DNA from: an uncultured Saprospiraceae bacterium
GTDB taxonomy: Bacteria; Bacteroidota; Bacteroidia; Chitinophagales; Saprospiraceae
NCBI GenBank assembly: GCA_937981555.1
Contig: CALJOK010000049.1
Location: 95,432-159,431, forward strand
DNA: 64,000 nt
Direction: 5' to 3'
Shown: positions 53,344 to 61,528 of the stretch, piece by piece
Numbering within the stretch: the first letter of the stretch is position 1
Layout: each line of letters starts with the position of its first letter
Translations under genes and position numbers: made by a program
The notes under the pieces: generated by a model
The model's input: only the letters and a program-made list of their open reading frames with translations
Database searches by the model: none
Told to the model about the DNA's origin: nothing

Positions 53344-53368
53344 TATTGTAATCTATTCATTTTTATGT
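53324..53368. terminator. hairpin spanning the stop codon of the LRR gene
   Basis: A stem of up to 18 bp with one mismatch (arms about 53324-53341 and 53351-53368), with the LRR stop at the start of the loop. It is T-rich downstream and can terminate both convergent genes. Confidence 0.7.
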
Positions 53369-53390
53369 GTCTATATGTAGAAAATTAAAA

Positions 53391-54854
53391 CTACAATTTA
53401 TCAAAATACTTCCTCGCCTCCTTCATCACTCTCGGCGCCATAATCAACGTCGCCGTCATCGTCGGAATCGCCATCAGCGCAAAACTTCCATCAATCAAAT
53501 TAAGCATTGAACTCAATGGATAAGTTGCTCCAATAATAATACTTCCGATATAGAAATAATTGTAAAAATGTTTATACTTCGTTCCTACAATAAAACCCAT
53601 GCATTTTGAGCCATAATAAGAATAGGAAAATAAAGAAGAAATACTAAAAACTATTACACATAAAAGCAATAAGTAATTTCCAAAAACTGGAAATGAATTA
53701 CTAAAAGCCGTCGCAGTCAAACTCACTCCATTTGCTGCTGAAGTTTCCCAAACGCCAGTTACTAAAATCGCTAACGCAGTTAAAGTACAAACAATCAAGG
53801 TATCAATTGCTGGCCCTAACATCGCTACCAAACCTTCTCGGACTGGTTCATTTGTTTTGGCTGCGCCATGTGCCATCGGAGCAGTCCCGATTCCTGCTTC
53901 ATTAGAAAAAGCACCTCGGCGAATTCCTAATAAAATTAATCCTCCTAACATTCCTCCTAAAAAAGGTTGAGCATCTTCATTTCCATTGGCCGCTGCTGCG
54001 CTATAATTAAATGCGGAAAATGCATCAGTAAAAATCATCATGAAATATTTTGGCACTTCTTGATAGTTTAATAACAATATACACACGACGGAAATAAAAT
54101 AGAGTAAAACCATTGAAGGAACTAATTTCGCCGAGAGCTGACTGATTCTTTTTAGGCCTCCAAGAATGACGATGGAAGTAATAATCGCTAGCACAATTCC
54201 AATCATTAAGTTGACATTAAAAGTAACGTCAACTCCATTTGGTTTTAGTAAAATATCGCCTATAGCTTGTGTCAATTGATTAACGTTAAAAACGGGTAAT
54301 GCGCCTAATAAACCAGCAAAACTAAAAAACATTGCTAAAGGTTTCCAGTTCTTTCCCAAGCCTTCTACGATAAAATACATCGGGCCACCTTCTACATTTT
54401 TTACTTTTTTCCCATCCACGTTTTCATCTAAGATATCTTCTGAGTTAGAATTTACATTGATTGAATCTGCTGCACCTGGTTCTTTTCCACGATACATGAT
54501 AGCCAAGGTGGAAGTGAAAAACTTCGTACTCATTCCAATAATCCCACTTATCCACATCCAAAAAATTGCACCTGGCCCTCCAATAGAAATAGCGACAGCA
54601 ACTCCTGCAATATTTCCCATTCCAATGGTCGCTGAAAGTGCGGTAGTTAATGCTTGGAAATGACTGATTTGACCAGGATCATTTGGGTCATCATATTTTC
54701 CACGAAGGACTTGGATGGCATGGAATAAATATCTAAAAGGTAAAAACTTGCTATAAATCAAAAGTCCTAATCCTCCTCCGATAAGCAAAAATAAAAGCGG
54801 CAATCCCCAAACGAAGGAAGCAAAGTCTGCTAAAAATTTATCTATCAATTCCAT
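53391..54854 (-). CDS. sodium/alanine symporter (AGCS family)
   Basis: A 487-aa membrane transporter of the alanine/glycine:cation symporter family. Family motifs: GMGNIAGVAVAISIGGPGA (about 90-110), GIRRGAFSNEAGIGTAP (about 305-322) and ETSAANG. About eleven membrane helices. A loop insertion near 120-155 carries a Glu/Asp/Asn-rich stretch (NVNSNSEDILDENVD). It imports alanine or glycine with sodium. Its upstream region carries repeat sequences. Confidence 0.94.
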   Translation of the reverse strand: MELIDKFLADFASFVWGLPLLFLLIGGGLGLLIYSKFLPFRYLFHAIQVLRGKYDDPNDPGQISHFQALTTALSATIGMGNIAGVAVAISIGGPGAIFWMWISGIIGMSTKFFTSTLAIMYRGKEPGAADSINVNSNSEDILDENVDGKKVKNVEGGPMYFIVEGLGKNWKPLAMFFSFAGLLGALPVFNVNQLTQAIGDILLKPNGVDVTFNVNLMIGIVLAIITSIVILGGLKRISQLSAKLVPSMVLLYFISVVCILLLNYQEVPKYFMMIFTDAFSAFNYSAAAANGNEDAQPFLGGMLGGLILLGIRRGAFSNEAGIGTAPMAHGAAKTNEPVREGLVAMLGPAIDTLIVCTLTALAILVTGVWETSAANGVSLTATAFSNSFPVFGNYLLLLCVIVFSISSLFSYSYYGSKCMGFIVGTKYKHFYNYFYIGSIIIGATYPLSSMLNLIDGSFALMAIPTMTATLIMAPRVMKEARKYFDKL

Positions 54855-54888
54855 AAGTTCGTTTTGTTTTTCTCAAACATACGGAAAT

Positions 54889-54920
54889 AATGGTTAATGT
54901 ATAATGGTGAACTGTTAATT
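54889..54920 (-). repeat. reversed copy of the dispersed TTAACCATTC repeat
   Basis: 32 bases whose complement (TTAACAGTTCACCATT... ending TTAACCATT) aligns with 21237-21268 and 13684-13713. Confidence 0.55.
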
Positions 54921-55061
54921 TCCAAAGCGTAGTTTAATAACAAAACATTTACATTTTTTTTGAATAAGAAAAGCTTTGCAAAAACTTTAATTTCGGAGCA
55001 GAATTAATTGTTGTGAATCACTTGTAAAAGCATTGTTATTAAATGGAGTTTCTCTAAAATA

Positions 55062-55104
55062 AAAAATGGTTAATTTCTTCACTTGAAAGAAATTAACCAT
55101 TTTT
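55062..55104. terminator. strong hairpin next to the palindromic element
   Basis: A perfect 18-bp stem (55062-55079 with 55087-55104) and a 7-base loop, with T-rich ends. It again contains AATGGTTAAT, so it may be repeat-derived, but it can terminate transcription. Confidence 0.7.
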
Positions 55105-55225
55105 GTTACTATTCAGCATGAATATAGTACAGGCGAATTCATTCGCCCATCACTATTAGTTTAAGCTATAGGATTCATTAGGCGAATAAATTCGCCCGTA
55201 TTTTTCTCCCATGCTGAATAGTTAC
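55105..55225. repeat. 121-bp nested palindromic element
   Basis: Outer arms 55105-55120 and 55210-55225 are complementary over 15 of 16 bp. Inside lie two GGCGAATnnATTCGCC palindromes (about 55132-55147 and 55181-55196). The element starts exactly where the hairpin 55062-55104 ends. It resembles a REP/BIME-like mobile repeat. Confidence 0.65.
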
Positions 55226-55258
55226 CCATTTTTTATTATTCTTTAACTGTTACGTTAA

Positions 55259-56671
55259 TTACTTCATTGAAGTCATTTTTGGCTTCGCTAAATCTGCCAT
55301 GACTTCTTTGATTTCTTTGGATGAAGGACGTGGAGCATTTTTGTCCATAATATTTCCATCTTTATCAATTAATAAAAACCTAGGAATTCCTCGAATCGCA
55401 TAGTCTGTGCAAATGGAAGATTTCCAATCATTATCAGCCATCAACTGAACACCACTTAATTCTTTTTCTTCCACCATTTTTAACCACTTTTCTTTGTCTT
55501 CCATTTTGTCGATAGATACACTCATAAAAACGATATCTTCATTCTTATGATATTTAGCTTCTAATTCTTTTAAGTGAGGAATTTCTCTTTTACAAGGTCC
55601 ACACCATGTTGCCCAAACATCAACATAAACACTTTTTCCTTTTAAATTCTCCAAAGGAACCGCTTCACCTTTAGTATTGGTATAATTAAAAGTTGGTGCT
55701 GGTTTTCCTTTTAATAATTTCATGGCAGTTTCGTGAGTCTCTGCAATTGCTTTTTTCTGTTTTTCATCTGTAGACATTTTATTGAACATTTCCACATATT
55801 TTTCTGCACCAGTTGCATCATTATAATTTAAAAAGTTCGTCAATGTTTTTGATAAAATTCCAGATTTGATTTTACTACTTTTGATTTTATCATTTACTGC
55901 TTCAAACATTCCGGCAAGATTGTCTAAACCTTCTCCAGCTTTTTGTCCCATGCCATTGATATAAGCATTGACCATTTGAGCATATTGACGATTATTTTCA
56001 AAAGCAGTTTCATCATTCAAATCTATTTTATCCATAAATGATAAATAGTCATCTCCCAATTCCAACTCCGGAGCATCTTCTCCAGCATAGTATGGGTAGT
56101 ATGATGGATAATTTATTTTATCAGCAGCCCAAGTGTAAAGAAGGGATGATTTTTCATTAGTGATGAAATCTGAATTCATATTTTGATTAGCTTTGGAATA
56201 AGTATCCAAGTGTTGCTCATTTTCTGTTTTTATTTTATCCATCGAAGCAGCAAATTCTGCTGGAGTTGAGGAATAAATATCTTTCATTTTTTCATTGTAC
56301 TTTTCATTCAAAAGATACTTCGCTAAAAGATAATTACTTTCTTCAGCACCGTCACCAGCCAATCTTAAAGTTTCATCAAATTCTTCAGGGTTTAAAGTTA
56401 AGGTAACATTATCTCCAGGTTCAAGATATAAACCACCTGACTCTGTTCCATGTTTGAAAGTGATCATTTCAGGTTGAGTCAATTCAAAATCGAGAACAAA
56501 TTTTCCATCAACAACATCAGCTGTGACTGTAGAATCTCCATAACGGATGGTAGCATTTTCTGAAACGGGATTTTCAATCGTTCCTGTAATTTTTACTGCA
56601 TTAGAAGTTTCTGTATTTTGGCAAGCAAAAAATAGAAATGCAGGGAAGAAAAAAACAAATAATTTTTTCAT
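55259..56671 (-). CDS. TlpA-type thioredoxin lipoprotein with DUF4369-like N-terminal domain
   Basis: A 470-aa exported redox protein. The start is set at the ATG ending at 56671; the signal ends in the lipobox LFFAC. An N-terminal DUF4369-like beta domain (about 20-120), a helical middle (about 125-310) and a C-terminal thioredoxin domain with WATWCGPCKRE (CGPC at about residue 356-359) follow. TlpA/ResA-type proteins reduce periplasmic disulfides, for example in cytochrome c maturation. It is followed by a second TlpA-like gene upstream on the same strand. Confidence 0.9.
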   Translation of the reverse strand: MKKLFVFFFPAFLFFACQNTETSNAVKITGTIENPVSENATIRYGDSTVTADVVDGKFVLDFELTQPEMITFKHGTESGGLYLEPGDNVTLTLNPEEFDETLRLAGDGAEESNYLLAKYLLNEKYNEKMKDIYSSTPAEFAASMDKIKTENEQHLDTYSKANQNMNSDFITNEKSSLLYTWAADKINYPSYYPYYAGEDAPELELGDDYLSFMDKIDLNDETAFENNRQYAQMVNAYINGMGQKAGEGLDNLAGMFEAVNDKIKSSKIKSGILSKTLTNFLNYNDATGAEKYVEMFNKMSTDEKQKKAIAETHETAMKLLKGKPAPTFNYTNTKGEAVPLENLKGKSVYVDVWATWCGPCKREIPHLKELEAKYHKNEDIVFMSVSIDKMEDKEKWLKMVEEKELSGVQLMADNDWKSSICTDYAIRGIPRFLLIDKDGNIMDKNAPRPSSKEIKEVMADLAKPKMTSMK

Positions 56672-56806
56672 TGGAAGCATAGATTATTTATGGAAGAAAA
56701 TTCTTCGCATTAAAGATAGTTTTTGATTTTGGAAAAAAAGAAAAAAGAGGAAGGAAGGAAATTGAATGTCGAAAAAGAGACAGATGTTGCGGAAATAATT
56801 AATTAG

Positions 56807-56850
56807 AAAAAAGGTATCGAATTCCTTTAAGGAATCCGATACCTTTTTTT
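56807..56850. terminator. terminator of the second TlpA-like gene
   Basis: Stem AAAAAAGGTATCG-ATTCC with its complement (one mismatch), 5-base loop and a T-run, just downstream of the minus-strand stop. Confidence 0.8.
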
Positions 56851-56853
56851 TAA

Positions 56854-58272
56854 TTAGTCACTCAGTAATTGCATGAAGTCTTCCCGGCATTCTACTAATT
56901 TATTGGAAGACAAGTAAGCAATTTTTCCAGACTTATCAACCAAGAAATAATAGGGGAGAGAAGTGATTTTTAAATCTTTACTTGCTTGTTTTGTATCTAA
57001 GGCGTAAACATTTTTTCCAACGATATCATGACGAGGAAGCGTTTTTTTCCAAACAGCTTCTTGGTCATCAAGATTTACATTTAGAAAAACGACGCCATGA
57101 CCTTCCATCTCTTTTCGGAAGTTACGACTATCGGCAAATCCTTGCAAACACGGTGCACACCAACTAGCCCAAAAGCTCACATAAACCACTTTTCCTGAAT
57201 ATTGGTTTAACCAAATTTCTTGCTCGTTCAAGTCCAGCACCTTTAAGTTAGGTGCGTTTTTGGCAGACAAATATTCCATGTCTTTTCCGAAGATTTTATC
57301 TAATTGAGTATTATAATTTTTATAAGGATTTTCTCTTTTAAAAGCTTTTAAATTTTTTCTAGCTAAAGAAGGATTTCCTCCACGTTGATAATTTACAATC
57401 ATCAATTTTGCTAACATAAAATAACGAGGTTTGCTTTGTAAATTGACTTTGATAAAAGTGTAATAGGAAGATTCAATTTTAGTTTTTACTGGAGTTTGTA
57501 AATGTAAAAAATGAATAAAAGCATTGAGCATATTTTGATAAGAAGCGAAGTCTACACTTTTATCGTCGTTAATGGAAGTGGATTGCATCAGCATATACCT
57601 TACCCAATAACCTCTTAATTCAGAAATTGAAAATCTATCTTTATTAAAAAGAAAATAGGCTAACTTATTGGTCTCATATTTCCAATTAATTTCATTTTCA
57701 ATAAAACGATAAAAGTCAATACTTAAAGACATTCCCTTTTGTAAATAGTTCAACTGATTTCTTCTTTCCTCATCCATGATTCTAAAATAATCAGTCATGG
57801 AATAACTAGTTGCCATTCGTTTTACATTTTGGCTAACAAGTGTTTTTAATCCGCCCATTTCATAGACTTCATTTTTCCCGTCATTCCAATTATAACTACG
57901 ACAAAAGGTATTAAAAAAACTATTGTCATGTATGTTTTTTCCTTTTAGAACTAAACTTGACTCAGGCGAATTATTATCATATTCAAATACAAGTCGTTTG
58001 GATTTTGGGGAAGCAAAAAGGTAAAGCACTTTATCATCCACTTTAATTTTTAATATTTGAGAATGATTGATAGGAATTAAAACGGAGAATTCATTTTGTT
58101 CATTAATGCGAGCGCGATAGATTTTATCTTCTTGTAAAAGTTCGTTGTCGTGTAAAATAAAATCAACTTCAGAAGATTTATTATTTTTTATTTTTCCAAT
58201 AAAAGTTACTTCAGCTGCATTGGCAGAAATAATGAATAGTAGAAAAAACAGAAGGGTGTAATTAAATTTCAT
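56854..58272 (-). CDS. TlpA-type thioredoxin-domain protein
   Basis: A 472-aa exported protein with a signal peptide (cleavage near SANA). The first 330 residues have no recognised domain, apart from a beta-rich start like DUF4369. The C-terminus (about 335-472) is a thioredoxin domain with ASWCAPCLQG (CAPC, about residues 373-376) and the cis-Pro pattern SLPYYFLVDKSG. It probably acts in periplasmic thiol-disulfide chemistry. It shares architecture but little sequence with the gene at 55259-56671; a terminator separates them. Confidence 0.87.
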   Translation of the reverse strand: MKFNYTLLFFLLFIISANAAEVTFIGKIKNNKSSEVDFILHDNELLQEDKIYRARINEQNEFSVLIPINHSQILKIKVDDKVLYLFASPKSKRLVFEYDNNSPESSLVLKGKNIHDNSFFNTFCRSYNWNDGKNEVYEMGGLKTLVSQNVKRMATSYSMTDYFRIMDEERRNQLNYLQKGMSLSIDFYRFIENEINWKYETNKLAYFLFNKDRFSISELRGYWVRYMLMQSTSINDDKSVDFASYQNMLNAFIHFLHLQTPVKTKIESSYYTFIKVNLQSKPRYFMLAKLMIVNYQRGGNPSLARKNLKAFKRENPYKNYNTQLDKIFGKDMEYLSAKNAPNLKVLDLNEQEIWLNQYSGKVVYVSFWASWCAPCLQGFADSRNFRKEMEGHGVVFLNVNLDDQEAVWKKTLPRHDIVGKNVYALDTKQASKDLKITSLPYYFLVDKSGKIAYLSSNKLVECREDFMQLLSD

Positions 58273-58294
58273 TTTATGTTGTTTTAAAAAAACG

Positions 58295-58335
58295 AAAACA
58301 GGAATTTGGCAATATTACCAAATTCCTGTTTTTTT
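58295..58335. terminator. terminator of the T9SS type B gene
   Basis: Stem AAAACAGGAATTTGG with its complement, loop of 7 bases, T-run on the plus strand and A-rich sequence on the other side, downstream of the minus-strand stop at 58369. Confidence 0.8.
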
Positions 58336-58368
58336 ATACTAATTTTTAAGGAAAAATTATTTAAATGT

Positions 58369-61074
58369 TTATCTCAAGATGGTAACATCTCCTGAAATTC
58401 TTCCTTTGTCAAATTCATGTTCGTATTCACAAGTATAAACATAAACCCCTTCTTGGACATCTTTTCCATTAAAAGTCCCATTCCAACCTGCTTCGATGGA
58501 AGGGTCATTTGTTTCGAAAAGCAACTCCCCCCAACGGGAGAATATTTTTACATTAAATTTGGTAAATGCACAAGGTGAAACGGTATTGAATTTTTCATTC
58601 CAACCATCACCATCCGGAGTAAATGCATTTGGGAAAACTACTGGGCAATCACATTTTCGATCTTCTACCTCAATTGATTCAGTTACAAATCCACATTCAT
58701 TCGCCCAAGTAATTGCATAAAATCCAGGTTCTTGAACTGTAATGGTTGGTTCATCACTTCCGGTATGCCATAGATAATGAGTAGTATTAGTATTAGTTGC
58801 ATCAATTAAATAGGAATCGTTGATACAAATAACCGTATCATTTCCAATGAATAAAGGAATAGGTGGAACATTTTCGCCAATGATAATTTCGTCAGTTACT
58901 GATCCACAAATATTTTCTAAAATGACAGTATATGTTCCAGGTTCAGTAACAGTAAAAGTTGGTAAATTGGAATTGTTTTGCCACATATAAGTAGTCAAAT
59001 CATCATAGTAGGCATCCAAAAATAATTCATCATTAGCACAAATTAAAGTATCATTTCCAAGGTCAACGACAGGAAGATCTGTATAAAAAATTTCAACCTC
59101 ATCAGAACTTGTACAACCTAAAGTAGTTACTTCAAGTGTATAAGTTCCTCCTTGGGAAACATTCAAAGTTGAATTGGTTGACCCATCCTGCCAAAGGTAA
59201 GTACTGGTATTTCCAAGTCCCGCATCCAAAAGATAATTTTCATTTTCACAAACTTCTGTATCCGCTCCTAAGCTAAAAACAGGCAAAGGATTGATGGTCA
59301 AAAATGCTGAGTCGAGAGAAGTACATCCATTGGTACCAGTTACGGTTACGGAATAATTTCCATCAGCAGTTGCTGTCAAAGTTGGATTTACAGAATTATT
59401 TTGCCACAAATATGTATCTACATTTGGAGTAGTTGCATCAAATGTAAAAATTTCATTTTCACAAATGGAAGGATCTTCTCCAAGATCTATATCAGGAAGC
59501 GGGAGATGAAAAATGGTAACAGTATCATTTGCTGGACATCCATCAATTTCTATAACAACAGAATAGATACCTGGAGAAACTGCATCTAAAGTTGGATCAG
59601 TTGAACCATCTGACCATAGATAGGTCGCATTGGCTGTAGATGCATCTAAAGTATTTACAACATCAGGGCAACTTGATAGATCTGGCCCAAGGTCTACAGC
59701 CGGAACAACCAAGGTGATTTCTTGAGTACTTGTATCAGACAATCCATCTCCAAAAACTATTAAAGTAATTTCGAAGGTTCCAGTATCTGTGAATATATGA
59801 ATGGGATCATTTTCAGTTGAGAAATTATTGGAACCAGAAGATGGATCTCCAAAATCCCATTTCAAAGAATCCAATCCTGTGTCAGCTACTTCGAGTGTAA
59901 AATAGGTTGGATTGCCTGGACAAAACCCTTCAAAAGAAAAATTAGCCAAAACAAAATAGGACTGAATAAATGAAGGCAGACCAATCCAAGAAACTTTTCC
60001 ATCCAAATAAACTCCCTCATCTACATAATCACATTCAACTCCTAAAACATCAGGTTTGTTGATGATACCCAAGTAGGCAGAATTTCTTTTGGAAACATAC
60101 ATTCTTCCATCAGGTCCTAACTGAAGTGCACCCCATCGACCAGGGAAACTATCTAAGATGATACGTGAATTATTAATTGTTGTCTCATTGTTACTAGACA
60201 AATCATATTGATATAAATAACCATCGTAAGTTCTTTCGGTTACATAAAGTATTGGTTCAGAAGGAGCAAACTCAACACCATAGCAACCACTTCCAGTATA
60301 ATCATCCAAGGTAATTGGATTACTTAGTTGCCCAGTAGTATTATCAAAATCAAAAATTTCAACTCTATTTAAATCATACCAATGCGCTGCTGCAATTCGA
60401 TCGCCTTCAGCTGAAGCTTTTAAATAACCAATCGTATTAAAGTCGTTTGATCCAACGGGACCAGTATATGATCCTACTGTAGAAATTACGGGGTTAGTAT
60501 TTACACCTGTAGTCGAAACGAGCCAAGCCATATAGTTTGATGAGTTCCAACCATGACCAATCACCCAAATGTCTTGTTTGTTTTCATGTAAAACGGCAGT
60601 AATTTTTTCACAAGCTGGAGTGATTAGTTGAATGTTTTTAACTGCGTTCACATCTCCGAGTCCTCCGTCCATAGTCATGTCAACTTCTGAGTAAGCAATT
60701 CCACCTGAATTGGCTGTATAGTCAACCGTGAAGACATAATAAATATTGAGCGATCCAGGTTTTGGAACAATCACTCCCGATTGGGTACTTGATTTATGAC
60801 CAAGCAAACCAAAGCCGTTAGGCATCTGCAGATGATCCTTATTCCAGACATAAGTTCCATCTGTATAAAAAAGGAGTGCTCCATCAGCATCAGCAATACT
60901 AGCGCATCCTTCGTCAGTATTCATTACTCCATCAGTTAAAGGAACGGGTTCACCAGAATTGAAATCTAGTCCCGCATTATGACCGAAGTACCATATGTTT
61001 GCTTCTTTTTGCGCAGAAAGTGTGGTGGTCAATGCGATTAAAATAAAAAGAGGGAAATACTTTAGCATAGCCAT
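58369..61074 (-). CDS. large secreted protein with PKD and Ig-like repeats and a gliding-type (T9SS type B) C-terminal domain
   Basis: A 901-aa surface protein (start at 61074 or the in-frame ATG at 61068). Signal peptide with cleavage near LSAQ; residues 25-380 contain propeller-like repeats; a PKD domain lies at about 385-460; five Ig/SprB-like repeats (about 460-800) share the frame DLG-D---C----LDA----YLW--GS--PT. The C-terminal gliding-motility-associated domain (about 805-901, FPNAFTPDGDGWNEKFN) is the T9SS type B sorting signal. Such proteins act in adhesion or gliding. Confidence 0.93.
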   Translation of the reverse strand: MAMLKYFPLFILIALTTTLSAQKEANIWYFGHNAGLDFNSGEPVPLTDGVMNTDEGCASIADADGALLFYTDGTYVWNKDHLQMPNGFGLLGHKSSTQSGVIVPKPGSLNIYYVFTVDYTANSGGIAYSEVDMTMDGGLGDVNAVKNIQLITPACEKITAVLHENKQDIWVIGHGWNSSNYMAWLVSTTGVNTNPVISTVGSYTGPVGSNDFNTIGYLKASAEGDRIAAAHWYDLNRVEIFDFDNTTGQLSNPITLDDYTGSGCYGVEFAPSEPILYVTERTYDGYLYQYDLSSNNETTINNSRIILDSFPGRWGALQLGPDGRMYVSKRNSAYLGIINKPDVLGVECDYVDEGVYLDGKVSWIGLPSFIQSYFVLANFSFEGFCPGNPTYFTLEVADTGLDSLKWDFGDPSSGSNNFSTENDPIHIFTDTGTFEITLIVFGDGLSDTSTQEITLVVPAVDLGPDLSSCPDVVNTLDASTANATYLWSDGSTDPTLDAVSPGIYSVVIEIDGCPANDTVTIFHLPLPDIDLGEDPSICENEIFTFDATTPNVDTYLWQNNSVNPTLTATADGNYSVTVTGTNGCTSLDSAFLTINPLPVFSLGADTEVCENENYLLDAGLGNTSTYLWQDGSTNSTLNVSQGGTYTLEVTTLGCTSSDEVEIFYTDLPVVDLGNDTLICANDELFLDAYYDDLTTYMWQNNSNLPTFTVTEPGTYTVILENICGSVTDEIIIGENVPPIPLFIGNDTVICINDSYLIDATNTNTTHYLWHTGSDEPTITVQEPGFYAITWANECGFVTESIEVEDRKCDCPVVFPNAFTPDGDGWNEKFNTVSPCAFTKFNVKIFSRWGELLFETNDPSIEAGWNGTFNGKDVQEGVYVYTCEYEHEFDKGRISGDVTILR

Positions 61075-61528
61075 GTTTAGGTTTTGGTAATTGTAATATT
61101 AGTATTGTAAAGACATAATTCTGTTGTTTGGATACATTAGATTTATGAAAAAAGTTGAATTAAAGTAAACCCAAAGTTGATGTTTTAAAAAAAATCAACT
61201 TGTGTTATATGGGATTAAACGTTAAATCATTTTCCAATAAAAATAACAATCGGTATTCAGAAAAATTAATTAAAATATGACAAACGGACGAAATGCCTGA
61301 AACAGACACCATCATTTGTTTATAGGATTAAGAGGCTTTTTTGAAAAAAATAATTGATAGGTCTTCGTTAGGTAAGAGGCACATATTTAGGTAACGTGCT
61401 GCCTAGAAGAAAAGAAAATTTTAAATAAAAATCAATGTGTAAAATATCTAATCTGTTAAGCGCAACAATTATAAGGAAAAAAAATAATATTTTTCTAATA
61501 AAACCAAAACAGATAGATAAAATTTACA
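61075..61528. other. intergenic region, no gene
   Basis: About 454 AT-rich bases between two minus-strand genes. An imperfect inverted segment (AGGCACAT with GTGCTGCCT) near 61376-61406 might be a weak terminator of the receptor gene. No promoter box or RNA was recognised with confidence. Confidence 0.45.

Larger units (their letters stand above)
54855..55258. other. intergenic region rich in repeats
   Basis: 404 bases between the symporter start and the end of the next minus-strand gene. It holds a reversed TTAACCATTC repeat (54889-54920), a strong hairpin (55062-55104) and the nested palindromic element (55105-55225). No gene is seen. Confidence 0.7.
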
